DNA of 15,993 nt from an uncultured Clostridia bacterium (GCA_934631055.1 CAKTXP010000037.1:1-15993), one strand, 5' to 3'; shown: positions 6,661-14,232, counted from the stretch's first letter. Notes: a model not told the origin generated them from the letters alone. Numbers and translations: made by a program.

Positions 6661-7618
6661 GGGCTTCTCCTTCCGCGGCGTCCTCCGCCGGCTTTTTTTC
6701 GTCAAGTTCCTGCGTCATCGCTTCCAGCTTGCGCAGCCTGTGGTTGATGCCGCTCTTGCCAATCGGCGGCTCACACATCTGCCCCAATTCTTCAAGGGAC
6801 ATCTCCGGATACATCAGCCGCTTTTCCGCCGTCTCCCGCAGGGCGGGCGGCAGGCTTTCCCTGCCATATGCGGCAAGCACGCGCTCAATCGCCTGCGTCT
6901 GCCGCGACGCCGCCGTGACCGCGCGCTGCACGTTGGCGCTGTCGCAGTTGACGGCGCGGTTGGCGTTGTTTCGCAGTTCCTTGCGGATGTACGCGTCTTC
7001 CATGGCGAACCGCGCGCTCTGCGCGCCGAATATGCTGAGCATGTCCGTGATCTCGCTCTGCCCCTTGAGGTAAAGCAGCGTCATCGAGCGGCGCTTCGCC
7101 ATGTGCGCGTTCAGCGAAAAGCGGGCGATAAGCCTTTGCAGCGCCGCCGCGAAAGACTCGTCCTCCAGCACGAATTCCAGATGATATTCCTTTTCCGGAT
7201 CCGTCACCGAGCCGCACGCCAGAAACACTCCGCGCAGAAACGACATCCGGCAGCACTTGCGCACCGTGATCTCCCGCGGAACGCCGCGCCGCTGCCCGAC
7301 GGCGATGCCGCATCCTTCCAGGACGAACGACGCTTCGCTTCCGCTGACTTCAATGCGGTAAGCGCTCCGCCCACCCAGCCGCGAGCGCTTGAGCGTAACC
7401 AATTCCGGCTGAACATCGAATACGTCGCGCAGCAAACGGAACGCTCGCCTTGCGACGGCATTGTTTTCCGTCTCGATAGACAGGCGTTTTTCTCCGCCGC
7501 CGCGATAGATGACCGAACCGGCGGCGGATACGATGCCGCTCAATTCGGCTAGCAGACAGCAGACGCTGTCCGGCTCAAACCGGCAAAGCTCTTCCTTTGT
7601 CTGGGATGAATACGACAT
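6629..7618 (-). CDS. whiA: WhiA-family DNA-binding regulator
   Basis: This 329-residue cytoplasmic protein begins MSYSSQTKEEL, the usual WhiA N-terminus. It carries the LAGLIDADG-like fold (about 1-210, including FLRGVFLACGSVTDP at 127-141), the diagnostic RNNANRAVNCDSANV segment (216-230) and a C-terminal helix-turn-helix (about 273-300). WhiA proteins affect sporulation in actinobacteria and cell division or chromosome segregation in Bacillus. After the helix-turn-helix there is an acidic tail of about 25 residues whose codons overlap the start of the Crh-like gene. It lies 47 nt after yugP, probably in one operon. The usual partners rapZ and glmR (yvcK) are not in the window. The Shine-Dalgarno AAAGGA is rather far (about 11 nt) from the ATG. 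Confidence 0.95.
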   Translation of the reverse strand: MSYSSQTKEELCRFEPDSVCCLLAELSGIVSAAGSVIYRGGGEKRLSIETENNAVARRAFRLLRDVFDVQPELVTLKRSRLGGRSAYRIEVSGSEASFVLEGCGIAVGQRRGVPREITVRKCCRMSFLRGVFLACGSVTDPEKEYHLEFVLEDESFAAALQRLIARFSLNAHMAKRRSMTLLYLKGQSEITDMLSIFGAQSARFAMEDAYIRKELRNNANRAVNCDSANVQRAVTAASRQTQAIERVLAAYGRESLPPALRETAEKRLMYPEMSLEELGQMCEPPIGKSGINHRLRKLEAMTQELDEKKPAEDAAEGEAHGADDQGFDS

Positions 7619-7665
7619 AACGGCGGCGTTCCTTTCGCTTTAGTCCGCGCCGCCGGTCTGTTTCG

Positions 7666-8355
7666 TCAGTCCCTGCGGCGATTGTTGCCCGAAAGAATAA
7701 TGAGGCGCAGCAGCTGCAAGAGCGCCTGAAGCGCGGCGGCGACATACGTCAGCGCGGCGGCGGAAAGCACCGCTTTCACGCCCTTGACCTCGTCCTCCGG
7801 CAGATAGCTTTCGGAAAGCACGGCGACCGCGCGCCCCGAGGCGTTGAATTCCACCGGCAGCGTCACCACATAGAACAGAACAGCCAGCGCAAAGCACAAA
7901 ATGCCGATCTCAACCAGCGGCTGCCAGGAGAGGATCAAGCCCAGCATGAACAGCGGGATCGCCGCGCCGGAACCGATATTTGCCACCGGCACGAGCGCCG
8001 AGCGGATGCGCAGCGGCGCATAACCCTGCGCGTCCTGAATGGCATGTCCCGCTTCATGCGCCGCAACGCCGAGCGCCGCAATCGACGTCGAGCCGTAGAC
8101 TTCGCTGGACAGGCGGAGCGCGCCGTCCTGCGGGTCATAATGATCAGTCAGCTTGCCGTGGATGGCTTCAATGCGGACATCCTGACATCCGTTGCTGTCC
8201 AAAATCTGCCTTGCGATCTGCGCGCCCGTCATATGCGTAGAGGAAGGAACTTTGCTCCATTTCGAATACGCCGCGGACACACGGAACTGCGCATACAGCG
8301 CGATGAGCGCGCCAACCAGAACCATCCAATACGTCGGATCGTAATACCAGAACAT
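7666..8355 (-). CDS. yugP: YugP-type membrane zinc metallopeptidase
   Basis: The 229-residue protein starts with a membrane helix (about 10-28). It carries the zincin motif HEAGH at 100-104 within VAAHEAGHAIQ, a hydrophobic hairpin at about 125-167, and VEFNAS at 168-173, whose glutamate is a plausible third zinc ligand. A final hydrophobic stretch spans about 195-222, and the tail is basic. Length and motif order match the COG2738 / YugP family of integral membrane metalloproteases, whose substrates are poorly known. The ATG at 8355 has GGAGG 6 nt upstream. It heads a likely yugP-whiA-crh-like operon, but no convincing promoter is visible in front of it. Confidence 0.93.
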   Translation of the reverse strand: MFWYYDPTYWMVLVGALIALYAQFRVSAAYSKWSKVPSSTHMTGAQIARQILDSNGCQDVRIEAIHGKLTDHYDPQDGALRLSSEVYGSTSIAALGVAAHEAGHAIQDAQGYAPLRIRSALVPVANIGSGAAIPLFMLGLILSWQPLVEIGILCFALAVLFYVVTLPVEFNASGRAVAVLSESYLPEDEVKGVKAVLSAAALTYVAAALQALLQLLRLIILSGNNRRRD

Positions 8356-8406
8356 AGCGTTCCTCCATCCTTATTCAATCATCCGTCAAAATAACGATCC
8401 ATAGCG

Positions 8407-8459
8407 AAAGCGGGCATTTTAGACCACCCTATCTTTCTATGGTCTATGATACCCGCTTT
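8407..8459. repeat. Long imperfect hairpin between pyk and yugP
   Basis: Arms AAAGCGGG (8407-8414) and CCCGCTTT (8452-8459), plus inner arms TAGACCA (8420-8426) and TGGTCTA (8440-8446), give a two-part stem with a 13-nt loop. Neither strand has a T run after it, so it is not an ordinary terminator. It could be a leader structure for yugP or a degenerate repeat. Confidence 0.7.
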
Positions 8460-8468
8460 ATGTCTCCC

Positions 8469-8486
8469 GCGCAAGAGTTCTTGCGC
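8469..8486. repeat. Short perfect hairpin between pyk and yugP
   Basis: GCGCAAGAGTTCTTGCGC folds into a 7-bp stem with a 4-nt loop. It is only 10 bp from the larger hairpin and has no minus-strand T run after it. Confidence 0.6.
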
Positions 8487-8536
8487 AAAAACCTGTTTTC
8501 CGCGGTTGATTTGTCATGATGGATCATATACATCGT

Positions 8537-8575
8537 CAAAAAACGAGCCATAGGCACATCGCCCATGGCTCGTTT
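8537..8575 (-). terminator. Rho-independent terminator of pyk
   Basis: On the minus strand, arms AAACGAGCCAT and ATGGCTCGTTT give an 11-bp stem, followed by a T run (8543-8538). It begins 14 nt after the pyk stop and should end the transcript cleanly. Confidence 0.92.
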
Positions 8576-8589
8576 GATATTGCTTTGAC

Positions 8590-10359
8590 TTAGCCCTTAA
8601 TGCCGTTATAGATGAATCCCTCGTCCGCATCGACGGTAATCATCATGCCGCTCTTGAGCATATGCACCGCCTGGAACGTGCGGTCCATCATCAGCGGGAT
8701 GCCCAGCGCCTGGCAGGCGACCGCCGCGTGGCACTCCGGATCCGTGCTTTCCACGACGACCGCGGACGCGCGGCGCATGTAGGACAGCATTTCGCTGGAC
8801 GTCATCTTCGTGACGATGACGTCGCCGTCCTTGAAGCTGCTCTCCAGGTCGCTCAGCGTGTTGACCGTGCAGACATTGCCGCTCGCGCAGCCCGTACCAA
8901 CGCCCGCGCCGCGGAGCAGGACGTTGCCCACGATGTGCGCCTTGATGAGGTTGGTCGTGCCGGAAACGCCGGTCGGAACGCCCGCGGAGATGATCGCCAC
9001 GTCGCCGGTCTTGACCAGACCGGTCTTTTCAGCGGCAGCCACAGCGGTGTTGATGAGTTCATCGGTATCGCCGCTGATGCCCATGTAGGTCGGCACGACG
9101 CCGAAGCTCAGCCCCAGCTGATGATAGGTGTGTTCGCTCGGCGTCGGCGCGATGATCGGGCATTCCGGACGGAAGCGGGCGACCATGCGCGCGGTCGTGC
9201 CGGAGTTGCTCGGCGTAATGATGGCGTTCGCGCCCAGGTCACGCGCCATCTGGCAGCAGGAGTAGGAGACCGCGTTGGCAACCGTGCGGACGGTCGCGTT
9301 GCGAACGGCTTCCTGCTGGATGAGCTGGCTGTCGTCGTGCATCTGATGCGTCTCGATATAGGTCGCGATGCGCACCATGGTGTTGACCGCCTCAATCGGA
9401 TACTTGCCCGCGGCAGTCTCGCCGGAGAGCATGATCGCGTCTGTGCCGTCGATGATGGCGTTCGCCACGTCGCTGGCTTCCGCGCGGGTCGGGCGCGGGT
9501 TGCGGATCATGGAATCGAGCATCTGCGTCGCGGTGATGACCGGCTTTGCCGCCACGTTGCACTTGTGGATGAACTGCTTCTGAAGAACCGGAACCTCTTC
9601 CATATCGACTTCCACGCCGAGGTCGCCGCGGGCGACCATGATGCCGTCAGAAACCTTGAGGATCTCGTCGAAGTTGTTGACGCCCATGCGGTTCTCGATC
9701 TTGGAGAAGATCTGAACATGGCTTCCGCCGTTGTCGGCGCAGAGCTTGCGGATGGTCAGCACATCGCTCGGACGGCAGACAAAGGACGCCGCGATCAGGT
9801 CGATGCCCTGCTCGATGCCGAAGATGATATCGCTGCGATCCTTCTCGCCGATGGACGGCATCTGAAGATCCACATCCGGAACGGAGATGCCCTTGCGGTT
9901 GCCAAGAACGCCGCCGTTGGTCACGGAGCAGACGATATCCGTACCTTTTTCGATGCGCTTGACTTCCATGGACAGCAGACCGTCGTCGATCAGCACGCGC
10001 GTGCCGGGATGGACAAGCTCGACCATCTTCGGATAGGTGATGGAGACCTGCGTCTCGTCGCCCTCGATGTCGCGGCTGGTCAGGATGAATTCCCTGCCCG
10101 CCTCCAGCGTCACCTTTTCATTCTTGAGCGTCTTGGTGCGGACTTCCGGGCCCTTGGTATCGAGCATGATGGCGACCGGAATATTCTTCTCCTTGCGCAG
10201 ACGCTTGATGCGCTCGATGCGCGCGCCCTGCTCTTCGTAAGAGCCGTGGGACATATTCAGACGGCATACGTTCATGCCCGCGTCCATCAGCTTGGAGATC
10301 ATCTCTTCGCTTTCGCTGGCGGGACCGAGCGTACACACGATTTTGGTCTTTCTAAGCAT
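8590..10359 (-). CDS. pyk: Pyruvate kinase with extra C-terminal domain
   Basis: This enzyme converts phosphoenolpyruvate and ADP to pyruvate and ATP, the last step of glycolysis, in the cytoplasm. The 589 residues show the N-terminal TKIVCTLGPAS, NMSHGS, LDTKGPEVRT, the lysine-containing signature IFSKIENRMGV, ARGDLGVE, and TQMLDSM..PRPTRAEASDVANA, then the allosteric C domain. After about residue 480 comes the phosphohistidine-like extra domain (TSSEMLSYMRRASAVV) seen in Bacillus and many Clostridia, which explains the length above the usual 470. The ATG at 10359 has AGGAGG 7 nt upstream. The frame is open nine codons further, but without a better start. It is a single-gene unit, with its own strong promoter, a candidate cre and a strong terminator. 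Confidence 0.98.
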   Translation of the reverse strand: MLRKTKIVCTLGPASESEEMISKLMDAGMNVCRLNMSHGSYEEQGARIERIKRLRKEKNIPVAIMLDTKGPEVRTKTLKNEKVTLEAGREFILTSRDIEGDETQVSITYPKMVELVHPGTRVLIDDGLLSMEVKRIEKGTDIVCSVTNGGVLGNRKGISVPDVDLQMPSIGEKDRSDIIFGIEQGIDLIAASFVCRPSDVLTIRKLCADNGGSHVQIFSKIENRMGVNNFDEILKVSDGIMVARGDLGVEVDMEEVPVLQKQFIHKCNVAAKPVITATQMLDSMIRNPRPTRAEASDVANAIIDGTDAIMLSGETAAGKYPIEAVNTMVRIATYIETHQMHDDSQLIQQEAVRNATVRTVANAVSYSCCQMARDLGANAIITPSNSGTTARMVARFRPECPIIAPTPSEHTYHQLGLSFGVVPTYMGISGDTDELINTAVAAAEKTGLVKTGDVAIISAGVPTGVSGTTNLIKAHIVGNVLLRGAGVGTGCASGNVCTVNTLSDLESSFKDGDVIVTKMTSSEMLSYMRRASAVVVESTDPECHAAVACQALGIPLMMDRTFQAVHMLKSGMMITVDADEGFIYNGIKG

Positions 10360-10377
10360 GTTTTTTCCTCCTTGAAC

Positions 10378-10400
10378 GACCGCCACAGACTCCGGCGGTC
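10378..10400 (-). promoter_or_regulatory. Hairpin in the pyk 5' leader
   Basis: Arms GACCGCC and GGCGGTC with a 9-nt loop lie just upstream of the pyk ribosome-binding site. This could stabilise the mRNA 5' end; there is no T run. Confidence 0.5.
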
Positions 10401-10415
10401 AGCACCCCTACTTTT

Positions 10416-10429
10416 TGCAAACGTTTTTA
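10416..10429 (-). promoter_or_regulatory. Candidate catabolite-responsive element (cre) at the pyk start site
   Basis: The minus strand reads TAAAAACGTTTGCA, close to the CcpA-site consensus TGNAANCGNNNNCA, with one mismatch at the second position. It directly abuts the -10 box and covers the expected start site near 10422. The match is to a short degenerate consensus, so the call is tentative. Confidence 0.45.
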
Positions 10430-10457
10430 TTGTACATGGAAAAAAGCCGCCTGTCAA
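10429..10457 (-). promoter_or_regulatory. Sigma-A promoter of pyk
   Basis: The minus strand shows -35 TTGACA (10457-10452) and -10 TACAAT (10434-10429) with a 17-bp spacer. The spacer contains a T-rich run. Confidence 0.9.
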
Positions 10458-10462
10458 CGCTC

Positions 10463-10540
10463 GCAAAGGCTGTTGAAAAAAGTTATTTTCTTCACGAAAA
10501 TCCCGCTTTTTATCAGGAAATTTTCGTGATTTCCCTTTGC
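10463..10540 (-). terminator. Nested inverted repeats after the DUF1015 gene, weak terminator candidate
   Basis: Inner arms TCACGAAAAT (10492-10501) and ATTTTCGTGA (10520-10529) make a 10-bp stem. Outer arms GCAAAGG (10463-10469) and CCTTTGC (10534-10540) nest around it. It starts about 47 nt after the DUF1015 stop. The minus-strand T run is displaced by about 11 nt from the inner stem, so termination efficiency is uncertain. The outer arm ends 6 bp from the pyk -35 box. Confidence 0.4.
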
Positions 10541-10586
10541 ATAAAAGCGCCGACGCAGGCCAAACTTTTACGCAAATTTTACGCCT

Positions 10587-11810
10587 TTATCCAATCCTTC
10601 TGCACTCCATATAATAGCGCTTTTCCGTCGCTTCCCCCATCGAGAAGGTCTTGCGGGGCAGGACGCCGCCCGCCGCGATTGCCGGAAAGAGCGCCGCCTT
10701 GTCCATCGCGCCGAGCAAAAGCGCCGTCGCGTTCTCTTGGGCAAGGCTCTGCGCGTCCTCGTCGCCATGCACATAGTCAAGCGACCAATCCGCCCGCTCG
10801 CCACAGACCTCGTCCAGATATCTTTGAAGCACATCGACCGGCAGGCGGTCGCCGCGCCCCTCGATGGCAAAGCCTTTCTTTGTATCCCCCTGTACGAACG
10901 TCACCTCGCCGCCGGAGACGAGCGCCATGCCGTTTTTGCGCAGATAAGCGTCAAAGCCGCTTTCCAATTCAGCTTCCGCCGCGCCGAACACGACGCGATG
11001 AATCGGGCGGAAGATGAGCGCCGAACTATGCAGATTCACCAGCTCGCAGAGCGCATACCGCGCGGGATGATCCTCCCTTTCGGCTTCCGTCAGCGTCGGG
11101 CGAAGCTCTTCCCAGCAGGCTTTCGCCGTCGCCAGAGAATGGTTGCCGTCGCCCGCCGCGAGGAAGAAACCGCCGCTCTCCCGCTGCATAGTCTCGATGA
11201 GCCGAGCGGCCGCCCGCGCCAGTTCGCCCTCAACGGCGTATCCGCTGATGTGTCCGCCGCCGAGCATCAATTCCGTATCATAAAGCTTCGGCAGATTCTT
11301 TTGCGCCAGCGGCTCGATCAGGCGCATCTGCGGGTCATCGACGAGCATCATGATATGCGGACTTTCGATGGGCGCGCCCCTGCGGATGCGCACGCGCGGC
11401 GGGATGCGGGAAAGGATGGTTCCCTCCGTCGCGCGGACAGGCGCGGACGTGCCGGGCGTAAAGTCGTACTGCTCCAAATCAAGCTTGCCGACAAGCCCCA
11501 GCCGTTCGCCGCTTTCAGTCGTCCTGCGCACCAGCACAAAACCATCTTTCACGCGTTCGCTCAGCGTGCCGTCCGCCAGATAAGTCTCCATCGCGTGGCG
11601 TATCGCTGGAATGCGCGCATCCCCTTCGGAAAGATAGACCTCCGGATAGACGATGTTCAGCGTACTCGGCGCATCGCCGACGATTTCCGCCGCCTTTTCC
11701 CAATACTCGCGCTGACTGGTGAACTGGTCGCAGGCAACGACCGCCCATTTTTCAAAATCCGCCTTTTCTCCGGGCAGAAGGACATCTGCCGGAAGGAAAC
11801 AGCTCTGCAT
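10587..11810 (-). CDS. DUF1015 family protein
   Basis: The 407-residue soluble protein matches the DUF1015 / COG4198 family in length and layout. It has an N-terminal segment with ACDQFTSQREYW (26-37), the conserved core AAGDGNHSLATAK (218-230), corresponding to the family's ADGxHR-type motif, and a C-terminal end KTFSMGEATEKRYYM. The biochemical function of the family is not established as far as I know. The ATG at 11810 has AAAGGAG 7 nt upstream. The gap to the upstream radical SAM gene is entirely taken by a composite inverted repeat, so it could be a separate unit or the last gene of that operon. No promoter is recognisable in the gap. Confidence 0.9.
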   Translation of the reverse strand: MQSCFLPADVLLPGEKADFEKWAVVACDQFTSQREYWEKAAEIVGDAPSTLNIVYPEVYLSEGDARIPAIRHAMETYLADGTLSERVKDGFVLVRRTTESGERLGLVGKLDLEQYDFTPGTSAPVRATEGTILSRIPPRVRIRRGAPIESPHIMMLVDDPQMRLIEPLAQKNLPKLYDTELMLGGGHISGYAVEGELARAAARLIETMQRESGGFFLAAGDGNHSLATAKACWEELRPTLTEAEREDHPARYALCELVNLHSSALIFRPIHRVVFGAAEAELESGFDAYLRKNGMALVSGGEVTFVQGDTKKGFAIEGRGDRLPVDVLQRYLDEVCGERADWSLDYVHGDEDAQSLAQENATALLLGAMDKAALFPAIAAGGVLPRKTFSMGEATEKRYYMECRRIG

Positions 11811-11822
11811 GGTATCACTCCT

Positions 11823-12043
11823 TTAGGGGGAGAACGCTTGGGGCTCTGCCCCAACCCCCGCTGAGGGACATTGTCCCTCAGACTCCCTTCTCCGCTTCGC
11901 GGCAGCTTGAACAAGCTTTACAGAGCGATGCGCATGCGCATCGCATGACAAAGCCGATTTAAACCGGCGCGAAGCGAAGGGGAAGGTCAAGGGAACTCAG
12001 TTCCCTTGCGGAGCTTGGGGCGGCGCCCCAATCGTCCCCCTTA
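11823..12043. repeat. Composite inverted repeat with serial hairpins
   Basis: Two related half-elements face each other. The left half (about 11823-11900) runs TTAGGGGGAG.., then TTGGGGC-TCT-GCCCCAA (11838-11854), then CTGAGGGAC-ATT-GTCCCTCAG (11861-11881), then CTTCTCCGCTTCGCG. The right half, read on the minus strand from 12043, repeats the order: TTAAGGGGGAC.., TTGGGGC-GCC-GCCCCAA (12031-12015), AAGGGAACT-G-AGTTCCCTT (12007-11989), then CCCCTTCGCTTCGCG. Between them is a perfect 20-bp palindrome GCGATGCGCATGCGCATCGC (11925-11944). The right end overlaps the stop codon of the radical SAM gene. It resembles a MITE or two repeats inserted tail to tail. Confidence 0.85.
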
Positions 12044-12913
12044 AACTCCTGTCCCGTCAAAGGACGGAATGAACGCGCCGTCGGCTGAACCCAGCTCCTG
12101 ACGGTATCCGTCCAGCCCAATGGCTTCCATATGTGCCAAAACGCGGGCATATTCCTTTTTCTTAATCTTCCTGTCCATGCCCGATATGCTCAGCGCCCTG
12201 CCGCAGGGCGTATACTGTCCCATCAGCGAGACCGGTATTCCCGGAAACTCATCGCGGATGCGCGTGAGAATCTTCATGCTGTCTCCCGTCAATCCCGGCA
12301 GAACCAGATGGCGGATGAGCGTACCTCGCGTCATCATGCCGTTTTCATCATAGACCGGCGCGCCGGTCTGCCGAATCATTTCGGCAATCGCCGAAAACGC
12401 GACATCCGGATAATCCCGCGCGCCGGAGAGCATCGCCGCCATGTTCGGGTCGATGTACTTGTAATCCGGCAGATAGATATCCACGACGCCAGAAAGCATC
12501 CGCAGGGTTTCAACGCTCTCGTATCCGCTGCTGTTGTAGACGATGGGAATGTTCGGGCGGTAAAGATTCATCGCCTCCAGCACGGCAGGAACAAAGTGCG
12601 CCGCCGTCACCAGATTGATGTTGTGCGCGCCCTGCGCTTCCAATTCGCGGAAGATATCGGCAAGCCTTTGGGGCGTCACGATTTTCCCTTCGCCCTGTTG
12701 GCTGATGGCTTCATTTTGGCAGAACACGCACCTCAGCCCGCATCCGGAAAAGAATACCGCGCCGCTCCCGCGCGTGCCACTGATGCAGGGTTCTTCCCAC
12801 ATGTGCAGCGCCGCGCGCGCAATTTTCGGCTGTGTTCCCATTCGGCAGACGCCCGCGCCACTCTCTGCCGTGCGCTCTGCGCCGCAGTTTCTCGGGCAAA
12901 GTGTGCAGATCAT
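12041..12913 (-). CDS. Radical SAM protein, PflX-like (COG1313)
   Basis: This 290-residue protein is related to pyruvate-formate-lyase activating enzymes. The CxxxCxxC motif for the SAM-bound 4Fe-4S cluster is at C58, C62 and C65 (SGCGLRCVFCQN). An N-terminal cysteine group (C3, C6, C10, C23 in CTLCPRNCGAER..GVC) is typical of the PflX/YgiQ-like subgroup and may bind a second metal centre. Conserved downstream segments include YNSSGYE and DIYLPDYKY. The ATG overlaps the stop of the ATP-grasp gene as ATGA, so the two are translationally coupled. The target is unknown: no pyruvate formate-lyase or other glycyl radical enzyme gene is in the window. Confidence 0.92.
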   Translation of the reverse strand: MICTLCPRNCGAERTAESGAGVCRMGTQPKIARAALHMWEEPCISGTRGSGAVFFSGCGLRCVFCQNEAISQQGEGKIVTPQRLADIFRELEAQGAHNINLVTAAHFVPAVLEAMNLYRPNIPIVYNSSGYESVETLRMLSGVVDIYLPDYKYIDPNMAAMLSGARDYPDVAFSAIAEMIRQTGAPVYDENGMMTRGTLIRHLVLPGLTGDSMKILTRIRDEFPGIPVSLMGQYTPCGRALSISGMDRKIKKKEYARVLAHMEAIGLDGYRQELGSADGAFIPSFDGTGV

Positions 12914-13914
12914 AGGTCGATAAACTCCTCAAACCGCGGCAGGATGCCGATGCCGTCCGGAAAATGCGCGGCGAACTGCGGAATGGCGTGGCTCGGGAAC
13001 GAGTTGCCCTCGATGAACACCGGACCCGTCGGCGTGATGGCAACATCCCACGCGACAAAGCGCACCTGCGGCACGACGTGCATTGCCTTCAGGCACATCG
13101 CCTTGACCTCTTCCCAATAGGGGATCTGCGTGCCGGGGATGCGCTTGCCGGTCATCGGGTGGATCTCATAAGCTTCGCCCGCCTTGTTCGCGCCGACGCC
13201 GCTGATGATGCCCGTATCCAGATCGATAGGCGCCGCCATGCCGCCGCAGTCCACGTTATCCATCACCTTACCGTTGCCGATGCGGATATAGGCGTAGACG
13301 ATGCCCTCTTTCTTATCGCCCAGCAGCGTCGCCACGCGGATGGTGTTGACCGACGTCGGGCAGAGCGCGGAGATGGCTTCATGCTGAATCACCTTGTCCT
13401 CAACGATGCCGATGCCCGCCGCCTTCAGCTTTTCATACAGCGCATGCACATCGCCGTACTCATCCGGCGTGCATTTGAAGATGCCCTGTCCGCTCGAACC
13501 GTCGATGGGCTTGCAGATGATATCGCCGCGCCCCTTCAGGAACTCCGCGAACTGCTCTTCCGTCGCAGTCGAGAAATTCAGCCATTCGCGCTTGACCTGA
13601 TCCTTGAAGAGCTGGTTAAATTCCGTCTTGTTGTCAAAGAAATGCCAGAATTTCTTGTCGTTCATCCGCGCAACGATGCTGTTGGAGATGCCGCGCGTGA
13701 TCTGGGTCGCCCGCTGTTTGTCGTTCAGGCGATACATCTCCGCGATTTTATAATCGACATAGCCCGCATTGTATTTTGCGGCGCATTTCGCCATGTCCGC
13801 CATCAGCCAGACGCGGCTCTTGCCCGTCTTTTTATGGAGCATATCAGCGGTTTTAAACATTGCGCTGTAATCCATCTTTCTGGCGCGCTTGAGTGCATAA
13901 GACAGCTTTCCCAT
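12910..13914 (-). CDS. ATP-grasp enzyme, sugar-transfer-associated type
   Basis: The product has 334 residues when started at the ATG 13914-13912, which has GAGAGGGG 6 nt upstream. A longer in-frame start at 13977 lacks such a site. The nucleotide-binding core is visible: K135 in ICKPIDGSSGQGIF (133-146), VNTIRVATL (189-197), AWD (288-290) and FIEGNSFPS (300-308), giving D290, E302 and N304 as likely Mg ligands. This layout fits the ATPgrasp_ST family (PF14397), often found with polysaccharide or capsule genes. The N-terminal 60 residues are helical and basic. Members ligate a carboxylate to an amine, but the substrate here is unknown. It has its own promoter and is coupled to the radical SAM gene. 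Confidence 0.88.
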   Translation of the reverse strand: MGKLSYALKRARKMDYSAMFKTADMLHKKTGKSRVWLMADMAKCAAKYNAGYVDYKIAEMYRLNDKQRATQITRGISNSIVARMNDKKFWHFFDNKTEFNQLFKDQVKREWLNFSTATEEQFAEFLKGRGDIICKPIDGSSGQGIFKCTPDEYGDVHALYEKLKAAGIGIVEDKVIQHEAISALCPTSVNTIRVATLLGDKKEGIVYAYIRIGNGKVMDNVDCGGMAAPIDLDTGIISGVGANKAGEAYEIHPMTGKRIPGTQIPYWEEVKAMCLKAMHVVPQVRFVAWDVAITPTGPVFIEGNSFPSHAIPQFAAHFPDGIGILPRFEEFIDL

Positions 13915-14006
13915 GATTGACCCCTCTCGTTTTCTAATGAACTGTTGTTTCTCTGCTATTTTTTGTGAAAACGCCAAAAGCCATACGGGCGCATTTTCAT
14001 GTTCCG

Positions 14007-14035
14007 ATTATATTCCATTTGGGGCTTTTTGGCAA
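14007..14035 (-). promoter_or_regulatory. Sigma-A promoter of the ATP-grasp/radical SAM operon
   Basis: The minus strand shows -35 TTGCCA (14035-14030), one mismatch from TTGACA, and a perfect -10 TATAAT (14012-14007), spacer 17 bp. It leaves a leader of about 85 nt before the ATG. Confidence 0.82.
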
Positions 14036-14098
14036 CTCCCATGCTTTTTTCGTCGCTCAAATCATCACAACGAAAGCCGATATGGAAAAGGACCGTGC

Positions 14099-14127
14099 TT
14101 GACGCTCGGTCCACAAGATGCTATAAT
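14099..14127 (+). promoter_or_regulatory. Plus-strand sigma-A promoter for a small RNA
   Basis: -35 TTGACG (14099-14104) and -10 TATAAT (14122-14127) with a 17-bp spacer, pointing toward the AT-rich patch. No protein frame follows, only structured RNA and a terminator. Confidence 0.85.
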
Positions 14128-14133
14128 ATGAGT

Positions 14134-14232
14134 AGACGAGGAGCCGTTAGCAATCGGTTCTCCCGCTTATAAGGGTTAACTTAAAAGCACAAGACCGCCG
14201 ATCAGGTTCCAGCTGACCGGCGGTTCGCTTTT
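14134..14232 (+). ncRNA. Small antisense-type RNA, putative type I antitoxin
   Basis: A transcript of about 100 nt is predicted from the promoter just upstream. It begins with a hairpin (GGAGCCG..CGGTTCTCC, about 14140-14162) and ends in a strong terminator. It converges on a short hydrophobic peptide frame on the other strand (14231-14305), so the 3' ends of both RNAs would be complementary, as in the txpA/RatA arrangement of Bacillus. I see no coding sequence in it. The antitoxin role is inferred from layout and from resemblance, from memory, to small TA cassettes in Clostridia. Confidence 0.6.
14183..14232. terminator. Bidirectional terminator shared by the small RNA and the opposing peptide frame
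   Basis: Nested arms AAAAGC/GCTTTT (14183-14188/14227-14232), ACCGCCG/CGGCGGT (14194-14200/14218-14224) and TCAG/CTGA give a long stem with T runs at both ends. Confidence 0.85.

Noticed and set aside
8662..10476. 604-codon plus-strand open frame opposite pyk
   Set aside because: The opposite strand is an unmistakable pyruvate kinase. This frame has low-complexity Asp/His/Arg composition and no start signals.
11823..12043. CRISPR-like array of short palindromes
   Set aside because: The hairpins differ from each other, are not evenly spaced, have no unique spacers, and show mirror symmetry, not direct repetition.
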